Source: Acanthosepion esculentum (taxonomy: Eukaryota; Mollusca; Cephalopoda; Sepiida; Sepiidae). From it: DNA of 64,000 nt. The stretch spans positions 24,415,384 through 24,479,383 of the forward strand of contig OZ038509.1 in assembly GCA_964036315.1 (NCBI GenBank), written 5' to 3'. Below, in pieces: positions 44,936 through 56,489 of the stretch. The first letter of the stretch is position 1. Every line of letters begins with the position of its first letter. Position numbers and translations under genes: made by a program. Under the pieces are notes generated by a model, which did no database searches, was not told where the DNA came from, and saw nothing but the letters and a program-made list of their open reading frames with translations.

Positions 44936-45729
44936 GTAGATGCCTACTTGGGAACTGATGACATCAGGAAGATCGTTAATGAAGATCAGAAACAGTGTAG
45001 GGACCCAGGATAGAGCCTTGGAGGACACCAGCGTACGTATAAAAGGAACTGGAGGAGAACCCGTTTAGAATGACCTTCATTTCACGGTTTGACCGGAATG
45101 ATTGCATTAATCAAATAATCGTCCTATAATACCGTATCCCTGAATATTACGAAAAAGGCCGGCATGCCTAACTCTATCAAACGCTTTAGAAATATCTAGA
45201 GCCACGGCTCAAACTTTGTATTTGTATTGTGAAGTGCTTGGTATAAAAATTCAGTTATGGCCATGAACACATCAGCGGTAGATCGGGCAAAGCGGAAAAC
45301 ATATTACTTGTCAGAGAGCAGATCATTGGATATAAGGTACTTAACGATTGATTAAATTTTCAAAGACTTTACCGAATAATGGTAGGAGACTGATAGGACG
45401 GTAGTTAGATGGGTCAGAAAAGTCTCCAGGGTTTTTAAAGACAGGGTCAACAGATGAGGACTTCCAGCAGGCTGGAAAGCAAGTGTCGCCGAAGCAGTAG
45501 TTGTATAGTTTGGAGAGGACAGGAGCTAGTTCAGGAGCACATTTCTTCAAGACAACGACGGTTGGTATCCCGTCCCCACCCTACGGGAGTCTAATTTAGA
45601 GACGATGTCCAATACCATTGATTGGCTTATGTGCATCTCACTCAAAAGACGCCAGTAATCTTTAGAACCGAACTTGCGAGATGCAATACGTTGTTTCATT
45701 CTTTTTAGCAAAAAGTAACTTTGCTTCAT
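44936..45729 (-). pseudogene. LINE reverse-transcriptase fragment (Jockey/CR1-like)
   Basis: On the minus strand: KKCAPELAPVLSKLYNYCF, then FPACWKSSSVDPVFKNPGD and NYRPISLLPLFGKVFE (RT motifs 0-2), LDISKAFDRVRHAGL (motif A, near 45200) and a decayed FINDLPDVISS then YANDI (motif C, YADD changed to YAND). Stops and frameshifts interrupt it. It is the downstream half of a copy whose upstream half lies beyond the insertion at 45728-47005. Confidence 0.85.
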
Positions 45730-47005
45730 TGTAACAGAGAGAGGTTAACGCACACACCCACATGAATGCACACACGCAAATATAACGTTTATTGATTGAA
45801 AATGGAAAACACGATCTTCCGTGAAGTTACAAACTGTGTCAGCGCTATTAATAGGAAAGAATCTAGAACAATGATATATGAAACCTAAGACGGCTGATGG
45901 ATAAAGAGTGAATTTCAAATCGGGTTGGCGAAGACTTGTTTATAAACAAATGCAAAGGGCAAGAGGCGATGTTTAATTTGGGTCATTAAAAAAAAATAGA
46001 CGAAAATAATATTTTTGATAAAAACATATTGAAGTAAATTGGACCGGGGAGGTAAGATCAGTGTATGTTTACCGCTAGCGAAATCTAATCTAAACATAAG
46101 TTGTATCCGCTGAATTTGGGCATCGAAAAGACAATTGGAATGAACGAATTAATTTTATCCACTAAGAGATTTGAAATAGATCTGAGTAAGCAACAGAAAC
46201 TTTGCAAATACACGTGATTATGGCGACACTCGTGTTAAGCGCGTGAACAACCTGGCTTATAACCTTCGGTTGCTATATAAACGCGAGTTATGCTGAGTTG
46301 GGGAGTTACGTTGGGAGTTACGTTGGTGAAGCAGAGTCGGGGTAGAGAGACTGTCGTCGCAGTCAGTTGGTCCAGTGATGAGTCAGAGATAAGGACTTCA
46401 AGAAATATCATCGTCGTTGTAGCAGTCGCATTGAAAAGCCGCTGAAACCTAACGTTTGTCATTTACGACAACAAACTGAAAAGCTACACTTCCACGTAGG
46501 GCTGGAATTACGAGCCACATATCCTCCCAAGTCAATTGGAACGAGTTAATCACACACACACACACACCTCTCTCTGTTGGAAAATTGGTAGAGGAGTTGT
46601 CCTCTTTTCTTATGTTAATTGCTTTTCTATCCTTTCTGTAATCTTTTCTACTGTTGTCGTTTCCTTATATAAAAGACATCAATATTTTACCCATTGTTGT
46701 TCGGCTTCTGCAGATATTATTTCCTTTTTTCGCCACATTCTAATTTTCCTGCCGCCCACCCTCACAGCCGTGCCTACATCCCCAATCGACCGTGAGCGTA
46801 TGGACAATACCCCCGCCTACTGGATCTAAAATTTAACACAACGTGGCAACAGGCGGAACTTGGCCAGTGACCGGTCGAACAATCTACGGGTACTCAGGGA
46901 GCGTGCGGCCAGCTACCCCTGAGTTCGGTTCAGACCGAGTGGGCGCCTCAACCCAAAGAGGAAGACGCCGGAGGTTGAGGGGCTGAAGGGACGGAGTGGT
47001 AGACA
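45728..47005. mobile_element. LTR-like insertion splitting a LINE copy
   Basis: LINE coding sequence stops at about 47008 (minus-strand motif NHYFRLYRSDMSDC then ARNERK) and resumes at 45726 (KQSYFLLKRMKQRIASRKF). The neighbouring LINE copy at 47550-47720 is continuous across this point, so the intervening 1.28 kb is an insertion. GCTT occurs at both edges (45721-45724 and just before 47010), a possible 4-bp target duplication. Inside are a TATA box (46274), TCGGGGTAGAGAG-type leader sequence and, after TTTAACACA at 46833, TGGCAACAGGCGG, which looks like a tRNA primer-binding site. An LTR with some adjacent leader is the best reading; the family is unknown. Confidence 0.5.
46274..46281 (+). 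promoter_or_regulatory. TATA box of the LTR-like insertion
   Basis: TATATAAA followed by CGCGAGTTATGCTGAGTTGG lies inside the insertion, about 560 bp before the putative primer-binding site. Confidence 0.4.
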
Positions 47006-48735
47006 TTAGGGATACGCTTGCGCTCATTACGGGCAGAGATAAAGAGGCGTCTGTTGCAATCTGACATGTCGCTACGGTACAGACGGAAGTAGTGATTCCT
47101 GTGGGCAATAGCAGCTGAGTAAGCAGCTGAGAAACAAGGGGATTGATTAAAACCTAGAAGACTTTACCGAAGAGGGGTTTACGAGACTAATAGGAAGGTA
47201 GTTACATTGATGAGAAGGGTCTCCAGATTTCTCAAAGACAGATGAGGACTTCCAACAGACTGGAAAGCAAGATTGGCTGAGGCTGTAGTTGTGTAATTTG
47301 GAGAGGACAGGAGCCAGTTCAGGGGCACATTTCTTCAGGACAATGGCCGGTATCCCGTCTCCACCATTAACCTTATAGGAGTTTAATTTAGAGATGATGT
47401 TCGATACCATTGTTCGGGTTATGTGCCTCTCACTTAGTAGAGCCTCAGTTATTTTTGGAAAATCGTTTGTGGGCACACCAAATGAGTCTAGCGTTGAATT
47501 GGATGGGAATTTCCGAGCAAAGCATTAAGTCTCGTAAGCTGAGGAAGTCAGGACCTCAAATTGGTTGAATAATGGAGTTACTGTGGGTTTGTTGTTTTTC
47601 AGCACGCTCTTGTAGAGCCGCCATTAATATCTAGAACTTAATTTGTGAGAAGCAATACGTTGTTTTATTCTTTGGGCCATGAGTAACTTTGCTTGCACAC
47701 ATTACGGGCAGTGACAAAGAGACGTCTGTTGCAATCAGACATGTCGCTACGGTACAGACGGAAGTAATGATTCCTGTGGGCAATAGCTGCTGGGAAAACG
47801 GCTGTGAACCAATGAGATGAGTGCGATTTCACTTGATATTTTCTTGCGGGGATACATGCCTCAATTCCAGCTTAAACCCAGGGGGAGACCTCAGACGAAC
47901 ATTTTTGAACGGGGAGATTAAAAACCACATTTCAGGGGACATCACGAAGGTGTTATTCATGATGACGGTAATCTTTGAATATAGAATCCAGAGGTTGGCA
48001 GTGAATATTTCGAAGACAGTAGGGAAGCGTAGTTCAGGTTAGCAGTGGATATCTCGTTTCAGTAGCAGAGCATAGTTCTTTCTTCTGTTCTGGTCATCTT
48101 TGGTTCTGACAGGTTCGCATTGGACATTCGGAGAGAGTAACCAAAATGGCCGCCTTCATATAAGACAGATTGAATATTTTACGCCTTCTGATTGGTTAAC
48201 CTTTATTTGGGGGGAACTATAAAGTGAGTCCAGTCATTTGGCTTTGGTCACTAGTACATAATGATACACAAAAATTGTAACAGAAGGAAATCACGGAAGG
48301 AGTCCCAGTCTGCTCGTTGATAACAGAAAGATATTTTGTTAGTAGGAGGTTCTTTGCTGGGGGAGTAGTAGAAGGAGATGTTAACAGACACTACAGCATG
48401 ATCAGAGTTGCCAAGAGGACAGAGCTGCCTGACACAAGAGACGAGGGCGGAGATAAAACAGAGATCGAGAAAGGAAGCCTTACCGTCAGGGTTACTGGGG
48501 AAACGCGTAGGAAAGTCAACCATTTGTGTGAGGGATTGAGTGGTTGACAAGTTAAGGGTTTGGATGCCAGCGAGGTCAGTTATAGAGTTTTTAAGCCACG
48601 TGGTATGGTGGGCGTTAAAGCCACCGAACACGAATATATGTGCAAACGGATGTAGAGAAATAGCCTTGTCTATATTATCGAAAATGCTATCGAGTACACC
48701 ACAGTCTTGGGAGGGTGGAGAGCGCTATAGAAATA
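47005..48735 (-). pseudogene. LINE endonuclease-to-RT fragments (same family), rearranged
   Basis: Reading on the minus strand from 48735: an APE-type endonuclease end (FGGFNAHHTTWLKNSITD, DLCFISALVSC, then GNSDHAVVSV with the SDH motif). Then comes an interruption of unrecognised sequence (about 47830-48250), the linker RNHYFRLYRSDMSDCNRR (47800-47700), and an RT entry region MVSNIISKLNSYKVNGGDGI, APELAPVLSKLHNYS, FPVCWKSSSVFEKSGD (47476-47147). A second linker copy at 47135-47010 starts the copy that continues at 45729. These are two partial LINE copies placed in tandem, both decayed. Confidence 0.8.
47830..48250. other. unrecognised insertion between LINE endonuclease and linker
   Basis: About 420 bp separates the endonuclease end from the linker, where an intact element would be continuous. 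It carries AAAATGGCCGCC, GATTGGTTAACC (CCAAT-like) and ACTATAAAGTGAG, so it could be a promoter-bearing LTR fragment. Orientation and family are unknown. Confidence 0.3.
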
Positions 48736-48850
48736 AGAGATAGCTTACAGAATTGAGGAGAGATTGACAGATACATGTATGAATGGTCTGGAGATTCAAA
48801 AGGAAATTCCCTAGTCGGTGGGAGAGTTCTCTATCATTTTTCAAGTTATT

Positions 48851-49245
48851 TCAGATGATCTTCACCCTCTCTAACCTTCTAACTTTCTGTCCCGGAATAA
48901 CAAGGTGCCTCACAGGTTTCACGTACAGTTTCCTTTTCAAGTCTTTTTTCCCTGCTCTTTGGACTGTCATAGCTGAAACGCCTCTCTCACATGCCGAACG
49001 TCTTATGGATTGAGTTGGATCTTTTCTAATTGATATCTTTAGCTCTAAGTTGAAACGATGATCCCTCTTCCTGTTGTGACCGCCTGATGCAATTTTCCTC
49101 TCTACCGTTCTCTCTTTTTTAAACTTATTCACCATTCTCTTGATGGTTCTTTAATGAACTTTGAAGATGGAAATATTAAACATTTTGTGGGATGGACAAT
49201 TTTGTTGTTACACGATTTGAACAATTTTTCTGTTACACCCGATAT
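48851..49245 (-). pseudogene. Tc1/mariner-type transposase N-terminus and terminal repeat remnant
   Basis: On the minus strand a frame of about 94 codons reads VNKFKKERTVERKIASGGHN, then KRDHRFNLELKISIRKDPTQ, SIRRSACERGVSAMTVQRA and RLERVKII. This is the paired helix-turn-helix DNA-binding region seen in mariner-like transposases (GRP-K-type hinge, then SIR-LA---VS--TV-R). The DDE catalytic part is missing. About 60 bp upstream, CGGGTGTAACAGAAAAATTG preceded by TATAT could be the terminal inverted repeat. The truncated copy abuts the LINE endonuclease fragment. Confidence 0.7.
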
Positions 49246-49370
49246 ATAAAATTAAAAAAACAATTTATATTCTGTGACCAGGTGCAGAAATTTTTTCATC
49301 GGTTCGTGACTCAGCCGAATATGAAATCAAATGTGCGTGCCTTTCTTAATACTTAAATATTCGCGATTAT

Positions 49371-49372
49371 TA

Positions 49373-49436
<64 letters not shown>
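49371..49436. repeat. (ATT)n microsatellite
   Basis: About 20 ATT units. Confidence 0.97.
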
Positions 49437-49437
<1 letters not shown>

Positions 49438-49539
49438 TCCTTTGATATCTGGCGTTTACACATTTATTTACGGGTCCCGCCCAGGGACCTAAGGTTAGAA
49501 ATGGCATCATGACACTTTCCACTGCAAAAAATAAAAAAA

Positions 49540-49694
49540 TAATTACATAGATAAAGCCCTTTCTAAAGTGTGGGCTGCACTTGTCAGAACAATTTTTTGT
49601 ATCTCTTTGAGGCATGGACTTCCAGGGATCCCTTCAATCAGCCTACTGGAATCTTTTCCAACCAGTCCAAGGGCTCCAACTACAACAGGGATTG

Positions 49695-49697
<3 letters not shown>
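49540..49697 (-). mobile_element. LINE-derived C-terminal fragment
   Basis: On the minus strand one frame reads IPVVVGALGLVGKDSSRLIE, then GIPGSPCLKEIQKIVLTSAA and HTLEKA. This is the conserved segment after the RT in a widespread invertebrate LINE family (PVV-GALG, then L--IQK--L---H-LRK-L). It is truncated at both ends and followed by (ATT)n. Confidence 0.65.
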
Positions 49698-49744
<47 letters not shown>

Positions 49745-49770
49745 CATTATTATCATTATCATTATTATTT
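49697..49770. repeat. (ATT)n microsatellite
   Basis: About 24 TAT/ATT units directly abutting the LINE fragment. Confidence 0.97.
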
Positions 49771-49924
49771 AATTACGTATGTGACTCGGCATTTTCTCAG
49801 ATTTATTTTAGTTCCCCAAATCTAATATGTTCCTAAGTGGAGGAAGTGATGTAGAAAACAAAAGACCTTGTGGGGATTTATACTAAGTTATACTAAGTTA
49901 AACCTGAGCAATAAAAGCAAAACA

Positions 49925-50197
49925 AGATCCAGTGGCAGGACCCAAAGAGTGTTAGTTCAATACCCGATTAAGTGAGAGAACTTTCAGAGGGCAATTAACA
50001 GGAGATAACTGATAACTGACATCCATTAAACATGGCACGTGGAACTAGAACAGTCTACCCCAGTGAGCGAAATAAAAGGTTCAGTTCGACATTCCAACTA
50101 CCTGAAGAAGGCCGGAGAGTACAACGGCTGAAACGTTGTAATTAATAAATATGGCGACAAAGATGAGGACAATAGTCCGAATAATGTAAATAATGTA
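49925..50197 (+). mobile_element. SINE family A, plus orientation
   Basis: A tRNA-like remnant with B box GTTAGTTCAATACCCG is followed by GGAGATAACTGATAACTGAC, GGAACTAGAACAGTCTACCC, CCTGAAGAAGGCCGGAGAGT and ACAACGGCTGAAACGTTGTA. It ends in AAAGATGAGGACAATAGTCC then GAATAATGTAAATAATGTAA. It is one of the two fullest copies in the window and defines the family. Confidence 0.8.
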
Positions 50198-51379
50198 AAG
50201 AAAAGAAAAATACAAACTTTTGTGGTGAGAAGAAGACAAGAGATTTAACCGTCAACTAATGTGGAAATATTGCTTTTGGGTGGCGCAATAATTCAATGTT
50301 CACCTCGACCCCGTCTACCTAGAAGATATCTACGGATCATTTGTGTTAATTCACCTCAAATAATGTAAAGTTACTTACCGCAAATAATAATCCATCCCAA
50401 GAAATTATCTATTTTAAATCAAAGTTTGTTTTTTTATTAATTTTTTTTTGGGGGGGGGTCTCTTGAAATTTTCAGTTTTAAATTAAAATTTGTTTAACTT
50501 ATCTCGCAACGACTCCAAACCCTCAGAATGAAAAATTACCAAAAATCAGGAAGTTATTTACATTTCCTAATTGCGGTTGATATTCGAGATAAGTACAAGG
50601 AAGTTTTTACAATTTAAAAAAAAAAAGACAAAAAATCTATTTAGGGCTTGTTTATCGGGTTAAGCGCAAACGTAGACCCAACACTTAGAAATAGCGCACC
50701 CGAGTCGCCTACATTTGGGGCTATGGCAAAGGTCAACCCAACCGGAGTGCAATGGAAGGGTATTGCCATGGGAGAATTTTGTTGTGAATTTTTGTTGTAA
50801 ATTCTTTTTATTTTGTGGTGAATTTACGGAAAATATCCGATAACCACTGCAGTAAACCTGCAACCTTAAGACTTTACTGATAATGATCTACCTCGCAAAG
50901 ATCCGTCACATGAAAATGGTTTAAATGGTTAGATTCAGTAATGGGTCCATTGCTCTCTACATTAAATCGTCCAGCGCAGACCTGAAGGTTAATTTGGGGA
51001 CCCCTGATCTAAATAATGCCTGTTGCCTTCTCTGTGATAGCAAGTGATAATCTCACAACGTCCATACAAACTGGGCAATTGATAATCTAACGACCCTCCA
51101 CATACCTGCAATCAGTAGACAAGAAATTCTAATACGATATCAAACGACCCTCACTGTATTTGAATTCTCTAAAAACCATCATTGTGAGCCTATTTACGTA
51201 AATAAATCGGACAGCAAAAGAATTTTCTTCTGTAGTTTCACATAACGCGAAATGACCACAATGTTCCGTACGGAAGATTCTTCACTTCAGCACATTAAGC
51301 CCAGTCACTAGAAATTCCTTCTTCAAGTCAACTCAATTTAATTGTCATTCGTTAAAACGTAGAATAACGTACATTACAA
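50198..51379. other. intergenic, no gene recognised
   Basis: Mixed-composition DNA with a G-run at 50450-50458. GCGCACCCGAGTCGCCTAC-type sequence near 50695 looks repeat-derived, but no second copy is in the window. Confidence 0.4.
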
Positions 51380-51633
51380 TTAACCCGAGAACACTAACCA
51401 TGGGTATATAGTACCCAGCGCTAATTTTCCTATTTTTAATTACAATTTTCAGTACTTGATTTTTTTTACCTAAATAGTGTTTTTCAGTTCCTATTAATGT
51501 TAAACTCAAAGTACAAAGTTTGAAGTGCCTGCATGTAAAATATTTCAAATAAAGATTTATATTTAATATTTTTTTTTTGATATTTTCAAAATGGGGCATG
51601 ATATACCCATGGTTAGTAGTGGTGTAACTTTAA
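51380..51633. mobile_element. piggyBac-like MITE, copy 1
   Basis: Starts TTAA then CCCGAGAACACTAACCATGG and ends GTAGTGGTGTAACTTTAA. It shares its right TTAA with copy 2 and lacks the distal right inverted repeat seen in copy 3. Confidence 0.75.
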
Positions 51634-51881
51634 CCCTAGAACACTAACCATGGGTATATAGTACTCAGCGCAAATTTTCCTATTTTTAATTACAATTTTC
51701 AGTACCTGATTTTCTTACCTAAATAATATGTTTTTCAGTTCCTATTAATGTTAACTCAAAGTACAAAGTTTGAAGTGCCTGCATGTAAAATATTTCAAAT
51801 AAAGATTTAAATTTAATATTTTTTTTTATATTTTCAAAATCTGGTATGATATACCCATGGTTAGTAGTGGTGTAACTTTAA
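51630..51881. mobile_element. piggyBac-like MITE, copy 2
   Basis: TTAA then CCCTAGAACACTAACCATGG at the left; ends GTGGTGTAACTTTAA. It is in direct tandem with copy 1 and closely similar throughout (AGTACAAAGTTTGAAGTGCC and following). The distal right terminus is absent. Confidence 0.75.
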
Positions 51882-51926
51882 TGTTATGAATGTTTTAATT
51901 TATATTTGTTTCATTCTCTTTACATT

Positions 51927-52041
<115 letters not shown>

Positions 52042-52239
52042 TTTTAAATTGCAAATTCTTTTTTTTTCTGAATTCATTGTTATTTTTTTTACAATGGCTT
52101 TTACTCTGCAGTTGGGACAGAAGAACGCAGGCGATACACTTAACCGCCGATGTTGTCTTCTTCCACGTCATGAAAACTTAATTGTAAATTTTGCCTAGCC
52201 TTTTATTGGGATACCAAATTGCGATAAAACTGTACGAAA

Positions 52240-52515
52240 TTAACCCTAGAACACTAACTATGGGTATATAGTACCCAGCGCAAATTTTCCTATTTATAAT
52301 TACAATTTTAAGTATCTGATTTCATACCTAAATAATATGTTTTTCAGTTCCTATTAATGTTAACTCAAAGTACAAAGTTTGAAGTGCCTGCATGTAAAAT
52401 ATTTCAAATAAAGATTTATATTTAATATTTTTTTTGATATTTTCAAAATCGGGTATGATATACAGATTGTTAGTAGTGGTGTAACTTTAACTGAGGGTTA
52501 GTGTTCTAGTGTTAA
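52240..52515. mobile_element. piggyBac-like MITE, copy 3, complete
   Basis: Flanked by TTAA on both sides. The left end CCCTAGAACACTAAC is matched by the right end GTTAGTGTTCTAGTG read in reverse complement. TTAA duplications with CCCTAG-type termini are the signature of piggyBac elements. It is 276 bp with no coding capacity, and copies 1 and 2 are internally nearly the same. Confidence 0.85.
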
Positions 52516-53046
52516 GAAGTTTTTTTACGTTATCATTCATTTAAAAAACATTTTCTTCTATAACGCAGAAAAAAGCATCTTTTTATAAGGCTCTCACTGA
52601 AAACTTACTTTCTTCTACAAATATTTTAAAACTTTCAACACATCAAAGCGGTTTTCGACAGGCTTGAATCTTGTTTAATACTCCTCCATAAATTTGTTTG
52701 TTACATAAAATTTGAATTATTTCATTTTGACTGTCCATCCCAATTCCTAAAACCAAGCCCTGATTTATCTATCCTTCCTCCAATGTCGAAACTCGTCGGT
52801 TCATCCTTATCAAAGCCACTTGTGTCTGTTATAAGTAGAAACCTTACATAATGATAGGGGCAAAGAAACCTGGTCTTGTAAACTGTTACAGAGCTCACCC
52901 ATAAGAAGAATGAATACAAAAAATTATTTCTTTGCAACACACTCTATTTTCCTCTTATATTATCTCATCAAAATACAAGACAGCCAATTACAAGGTCTTT
53001 TTGAAATATCTACATTCAAATATTATCTTTTGCGACAAGTCTTTTG
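52516..53046. other. 3' flank of the LPMO gene
   Basis: Includes the presumed 3' UTR on the minus strand below 53047. No clear AATAAA signal was found in the first few hundred bases. Confidence 0.4.
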
Positions 53047-54416
53047 TCAGTGTCGTGTGCATTGGCAAATGAAGGCGGGGCACTTAACAGCAAAACAATT
53101 TCTATTACACCACTTATCGAAATGAGGGAGACGTGTGTAAAGACCAACGGCTCGGCAGGAGAATCTCCTCGTGACTTCACTACGGTTGTCATCCTGTTTT
53201 TTAACTAGCGAGAATCTCGAGTTACGTTGAACATTTCTTTCAGACACGCTCGTTTTGGGCCAAACCTTTCGGCGCGGCGAAGCATATCGATTTAAATGAT
53301 TACTGTCAGCCAGAAAACTGCTTGTCGAGTATAAAGGCATGTAACTAATACCTCTCTGACATTGGCAAATATTATGTGGGCAGTAGTTTGCATTACAATT
53401 GACAAAGCACCAATTATCCATTCCTCCCGAGAGCGGTATTAAAGCCCTACATTTTAAAACGGGTTTCAACGTCCACATCGGTGTTACCCGGCGCGCTGAT
53501 GATTGTAACGTCTGCTGATGCCGCCAACCGAAATGGTATGAACGGACAGGGGAGATAACTGTTCTGCTTTTTGCATTCACATTCGTTTTCAAATAACAAG
53601 GTGGTTGCGTTGCTATGGTCGTTTTAGTAGCCGTTGTTTTGAGTGTAGGTCGAGTTGACGTTGTCTGTTGTCTACTAACCAATCTTTTTTCTGTATCTAA
53701 TAAGGGATTTCCTCTTAGTCGATTCGACCCTTTGACTGGTGAAGTAATTTTATTAACCCACCATCGCCATATTGAATTTGAAGATCTGACTGGAACACTT
53801 TTGGTGGAGATGTTTATATTCGGTGAATTTGAATTAGTTGCCGTATAATTTCGTTTCTCTGTTATATGGCGTTCTTTGGCCGGCGGATAAATACTGTCGA
53901 CTTGAATGTCCCCACGGGTTTTTGTTCTTATGGCGATAATCCTCTTCTTATCGGGGTTTCTTGTCACCACCCTTTGATTTATAAAATTACTTAGCGACGT
54001 TACCCAAGATTTGTTTCTTGTTGAAACTCGACCTTTTAAATTTCGAAAAGGTTTCGTAACATAGTCAGTGTTCCTACTGACGTTATTACGAATAGCCAAC
54101 AGCCAAGCCTGGTGCTTTCTATTCAAATGTGACTGTCTCAGCCATATTCTTGTCAATGGTGCGCTTGCAGTGTAAATATCTCTTGGTGCTACCGTTGTCT
54201 CCATACTTAATTTCTGTTTCCCGCTCTTTTGTTCAGATTTTGGCGCCTTTTCCTTTGTTTGCAATTGAGATAATCGGTTCGAATTTAACTGTTTTTCCTT
54301 CAAGGTTTGTTGGGTCTTCGGTTCTATTGAAACATCTGCACAATTATAAAATTCTTCTTGGGGTCCACACCCTAAGCAATAGAGCCCCGACTTGACGTCT
54401 TTATCCCATGTATTAC
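53047..54416 (-). CDS. AA15-type lytic polysaccharide monooxygenase, terminal exon with two Cys modules
   Basis: On the minus strand, acceptor TTTTTTTCATAG (54428-54417) precedes GTAATACATGG. With the last base of the upstream exon this restores a Gly codon (phase 1) and continues GNTWDKD, then LGCGPQEEFYNCADVSI. This is the characteristic end of the AA15 / chitin-binding type-4 domain, including GCGPQE-F--CAD. About 300 residues of Lys/Arg/Ser/Thr/Asn-rich linker follow without globular signature. Then come two six-cysteine modules, near 53442-53347 and 53143-53050, each of form CRA...WC-x2-NC-x4-CP-x3-CQC. The stop TGA is at 53049-53047, right after the second module. The modules may bind carbohydrate or cross-link the protein in an extracellular matrix; that role is inference. 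The exon is one open frame with no internal breaks. Confidence 0.85.
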
Positions 54417-54604
54417 CTATGAAAAAAACAAACAAATTAAAACAGTTAATCTTTAATTGCAAGAACGTAATTGTTACTGATACAAATGTATTGATGGCAT
54501 TTTACAAATTTAATATTTTTTTCTAAGCAAGGTATTAAGAAACAGAAAATTTTCATTAGAAACAAAGAAAAAAGTAGTGAATTGTTACGTAATATCTATT
54601 AATG

Positions 54605-54835
54605 TTTATTAAGAGGTAAAACAGACAGGAAATTGTGGAGAGACATGATCGCCAACGTCCCGAAGGAAGACGGCACATAGGAGAAGAGGAATGAGCTTGA
54701 GTAAATGGATGGCGGAACAGGGTTTAGGAGAGATAATAAAAAAACAAAATTTATTAAGACCTACAAAGGACAGGAAATTGTGGAGAGCTGTGATCGCTAA
54801 CATCCTGAAGGGAAACAGCACAAAAAGGACTTTAT
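54605..54835 (+). mobile_element. two LINE C-terminal units in tandem
   Basis: GACAGGAAATTGTGGAGAGA then CATGATCGCCAACGTCCCGA, and about 140 bp later GACAGGAAATTGTGGAGAGC then TGTGATCGCTAACATCCTGA. These are plus-strand copies of the unit amplified at 3790-4415 (encoding DRKLWRAMI). They lie in the LPMO intron, antisense to the gene. Confidence 0.8.
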
Positions 54836-54954
54836 ATTTAAATATCTAGGGAGATCTGGTAAAAACATGCAATGATAACAGCAAAATTGCAATATGAGTA
54901 CTGGTAAAAAAATGATTGCTGAAAAATTAGGTTTATAATACTCAGAAATTCATA

Positions 54955-55265
54955 CCCAGATGTCCTCAAGGACAGTGGATAAAGGCGTTGGTTAGATCCA
55001 GTGACAGACCCAAAGAGTGTGAGTTCAATACCCGGTTCAGGCAGTGGAGAACTTTCAGAGGGAAAAAAATTACCAGGAGATAACTGATAACTGACATCCA
55101 TCAAACATGGCTCGTGGAACTAGAACAGTCTACCCCAGTGATCGAAATAAAGGGTTCGGTTCGAAATTCCAACCACCTGAAGAAGGCCGGAGCGTACAAC
55201 GGCCGAAACGTTGTGACAACTATGGCGACAAAGATGAGGACAATAGTCCGACTAATGTAAATACT
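54955..55265 (+). mobile_element. SINE family A, plus orientation, longest copy
   Basis: The tRNA-like head has an A-box-like GGACAGTGGATAAAGGCG and a B-box GAGTTCAATACCCGG. The body then runs CAGGAGATAACTGATAACTG, CCTGAAGAAGGCCGGAGCGT, ACAACGGCCGAAACGTTGTG and ATGGCGACAAAGATGAGGAC, ending near AATGTAAATACTGTA. It lies in the LPMO intron. Confidence 0.82.
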
Positions 55266-55309
55266 GTATCTAGGGAGTATTTTAACAAAGGTCGGAGAGT
55301 GTGACACTG

Positions 55310-55690
55310 ATATCCGAAGGCGCACTGGGATGGCAGTGCCTAAAACCAGGGAGGATACGGAAGTCTATGAAGTGGCGTTGAGGTCTGCAGGGGCTAATGA
55401 CAGGGATGACACCGCAGTCTATTAAGTGGCGTTTGGAGTCTGCAGGGGCTAATGGCATGGAGGACACAGAAGTCTATGAAATTTCGTTGAGTTCTGCAGT
55501 GGCTAATGGCAGTGATGACACGGAAGTCTATGAAGTCGCATTAGGTGTCTGCTGGGGCTAATGGCAGGGAGGTCACGGAAATCTATGAAGTGTCGTTAGA
55601 GTTTGCAGCGGCTAATGGCAGGGATGACACGGAATTCTATGAAATTGCATTTGCGGTCTGCAGCGGCTGCAATCAGTAACTACATGGAAT
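55310..55690. repeat. tandem repeat, about 55 bp x 6-7
   Basis: Units start near 55360, 55415, 55469, 55524, 55579 and 55633 with GAAGTCTATGAAGTGGCGTT, then GTCTGCAGGGGCTAATGGCA and GGGATGACAC. Divergence is moderate. It lies in the LPMO intron. Confidence 0.88.
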
Positions 55691-55989
55691 ACAACACCAT
55701 AAATTCAGAAAGCAGACTTTCCCGAATGAATTTCATCGACACCACCATGTTTCCTCGCCGCTGCTCGAGCTATGACTGATGTGTGTGCGCGACACATCTG
55801 CATTGGTCCTAACCTACACCCCCTAGTAAAATCAATAGTACTTTGTATCCACTTACTTGTTTCCCCTCTTCCCTGAAACTAGGTTTCGGTTGGTCAATGC
55901 ATGGCTATTTTAGAGGGTGTGAAAAAAAGGACTAACAGAAGCCACATATTTTTATATATAAATTCCTTGAAGTATTTAGACGATGAGTT

Positions 55990-56430
55990 TGAGGCTCGTC
56001 TAACTGAACCGATATGTAACCTTTAACCTTCTATATGGCAGTAACTGCTTGGCAATTCCCTCACAAATGAAGAGGAGATGAAGCGACAGACAGGTGGCTC
56101 TACAGAAGGATGCTGAGAATACCATGGATAGAACACGAGCAACGGGAAAATCTTAAGCCAAATAGTAACTGCAAGGAAATTTATGGCTACAATCAGAAAG
56201 ATACTGTTAAAATTTCTGGTAGACATAATGAAGAAAAGGGGTTTAGAGAAAATAACACTTACAGGATATATTGAAGGCAAGAGAAGCGGAAGGAAACAAA
56301 GATTTTAATTTAATGAAGTATAGAACAAGGACAAAGAAGGATGGTAAATGATCAAAAGTTACTGAGAGCAACTAAATACAGGAAGTTGTGGAGAGCCATG
56401 ATCACCTACGTCCTGAAATGACACGGCACA
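55990..56430 (+). pseudogene. LINE ORF2 C-terminal region
   Basis: Plus-strand frames give ARKFMATIRKILLKFLVDIM, KKRGLEKITLTGYIEGKRSG, RKQRF, then LLRATKYRKLWRAMITYVLK-like sequence (56365-56410). This is the conserved end of an RT-endonuclease ORF (R-M-R-PWTEH--NE-VL, TIR-R-LKFLGHIMR--GLE, L-G-IEGKR-RG--R). A few frameshifts occur. This copy ties the small tandem units elsewhere in the window to their parent LINE. Confidence 0.75.
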
Positions 56431-56489
56431 TAAACGAAGTTAACATATGCAATATTGGCATCATTGTCTTAATCGGACTATAATCATCA

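Noticed and set aside
53615..54395. Plus-strand ORFs of 77 and 88 residues
   Set aside because: They are antisense shadows of the LPMO terminal exon, whose minus-strand frame has exact splice continuity with a conserved domain.
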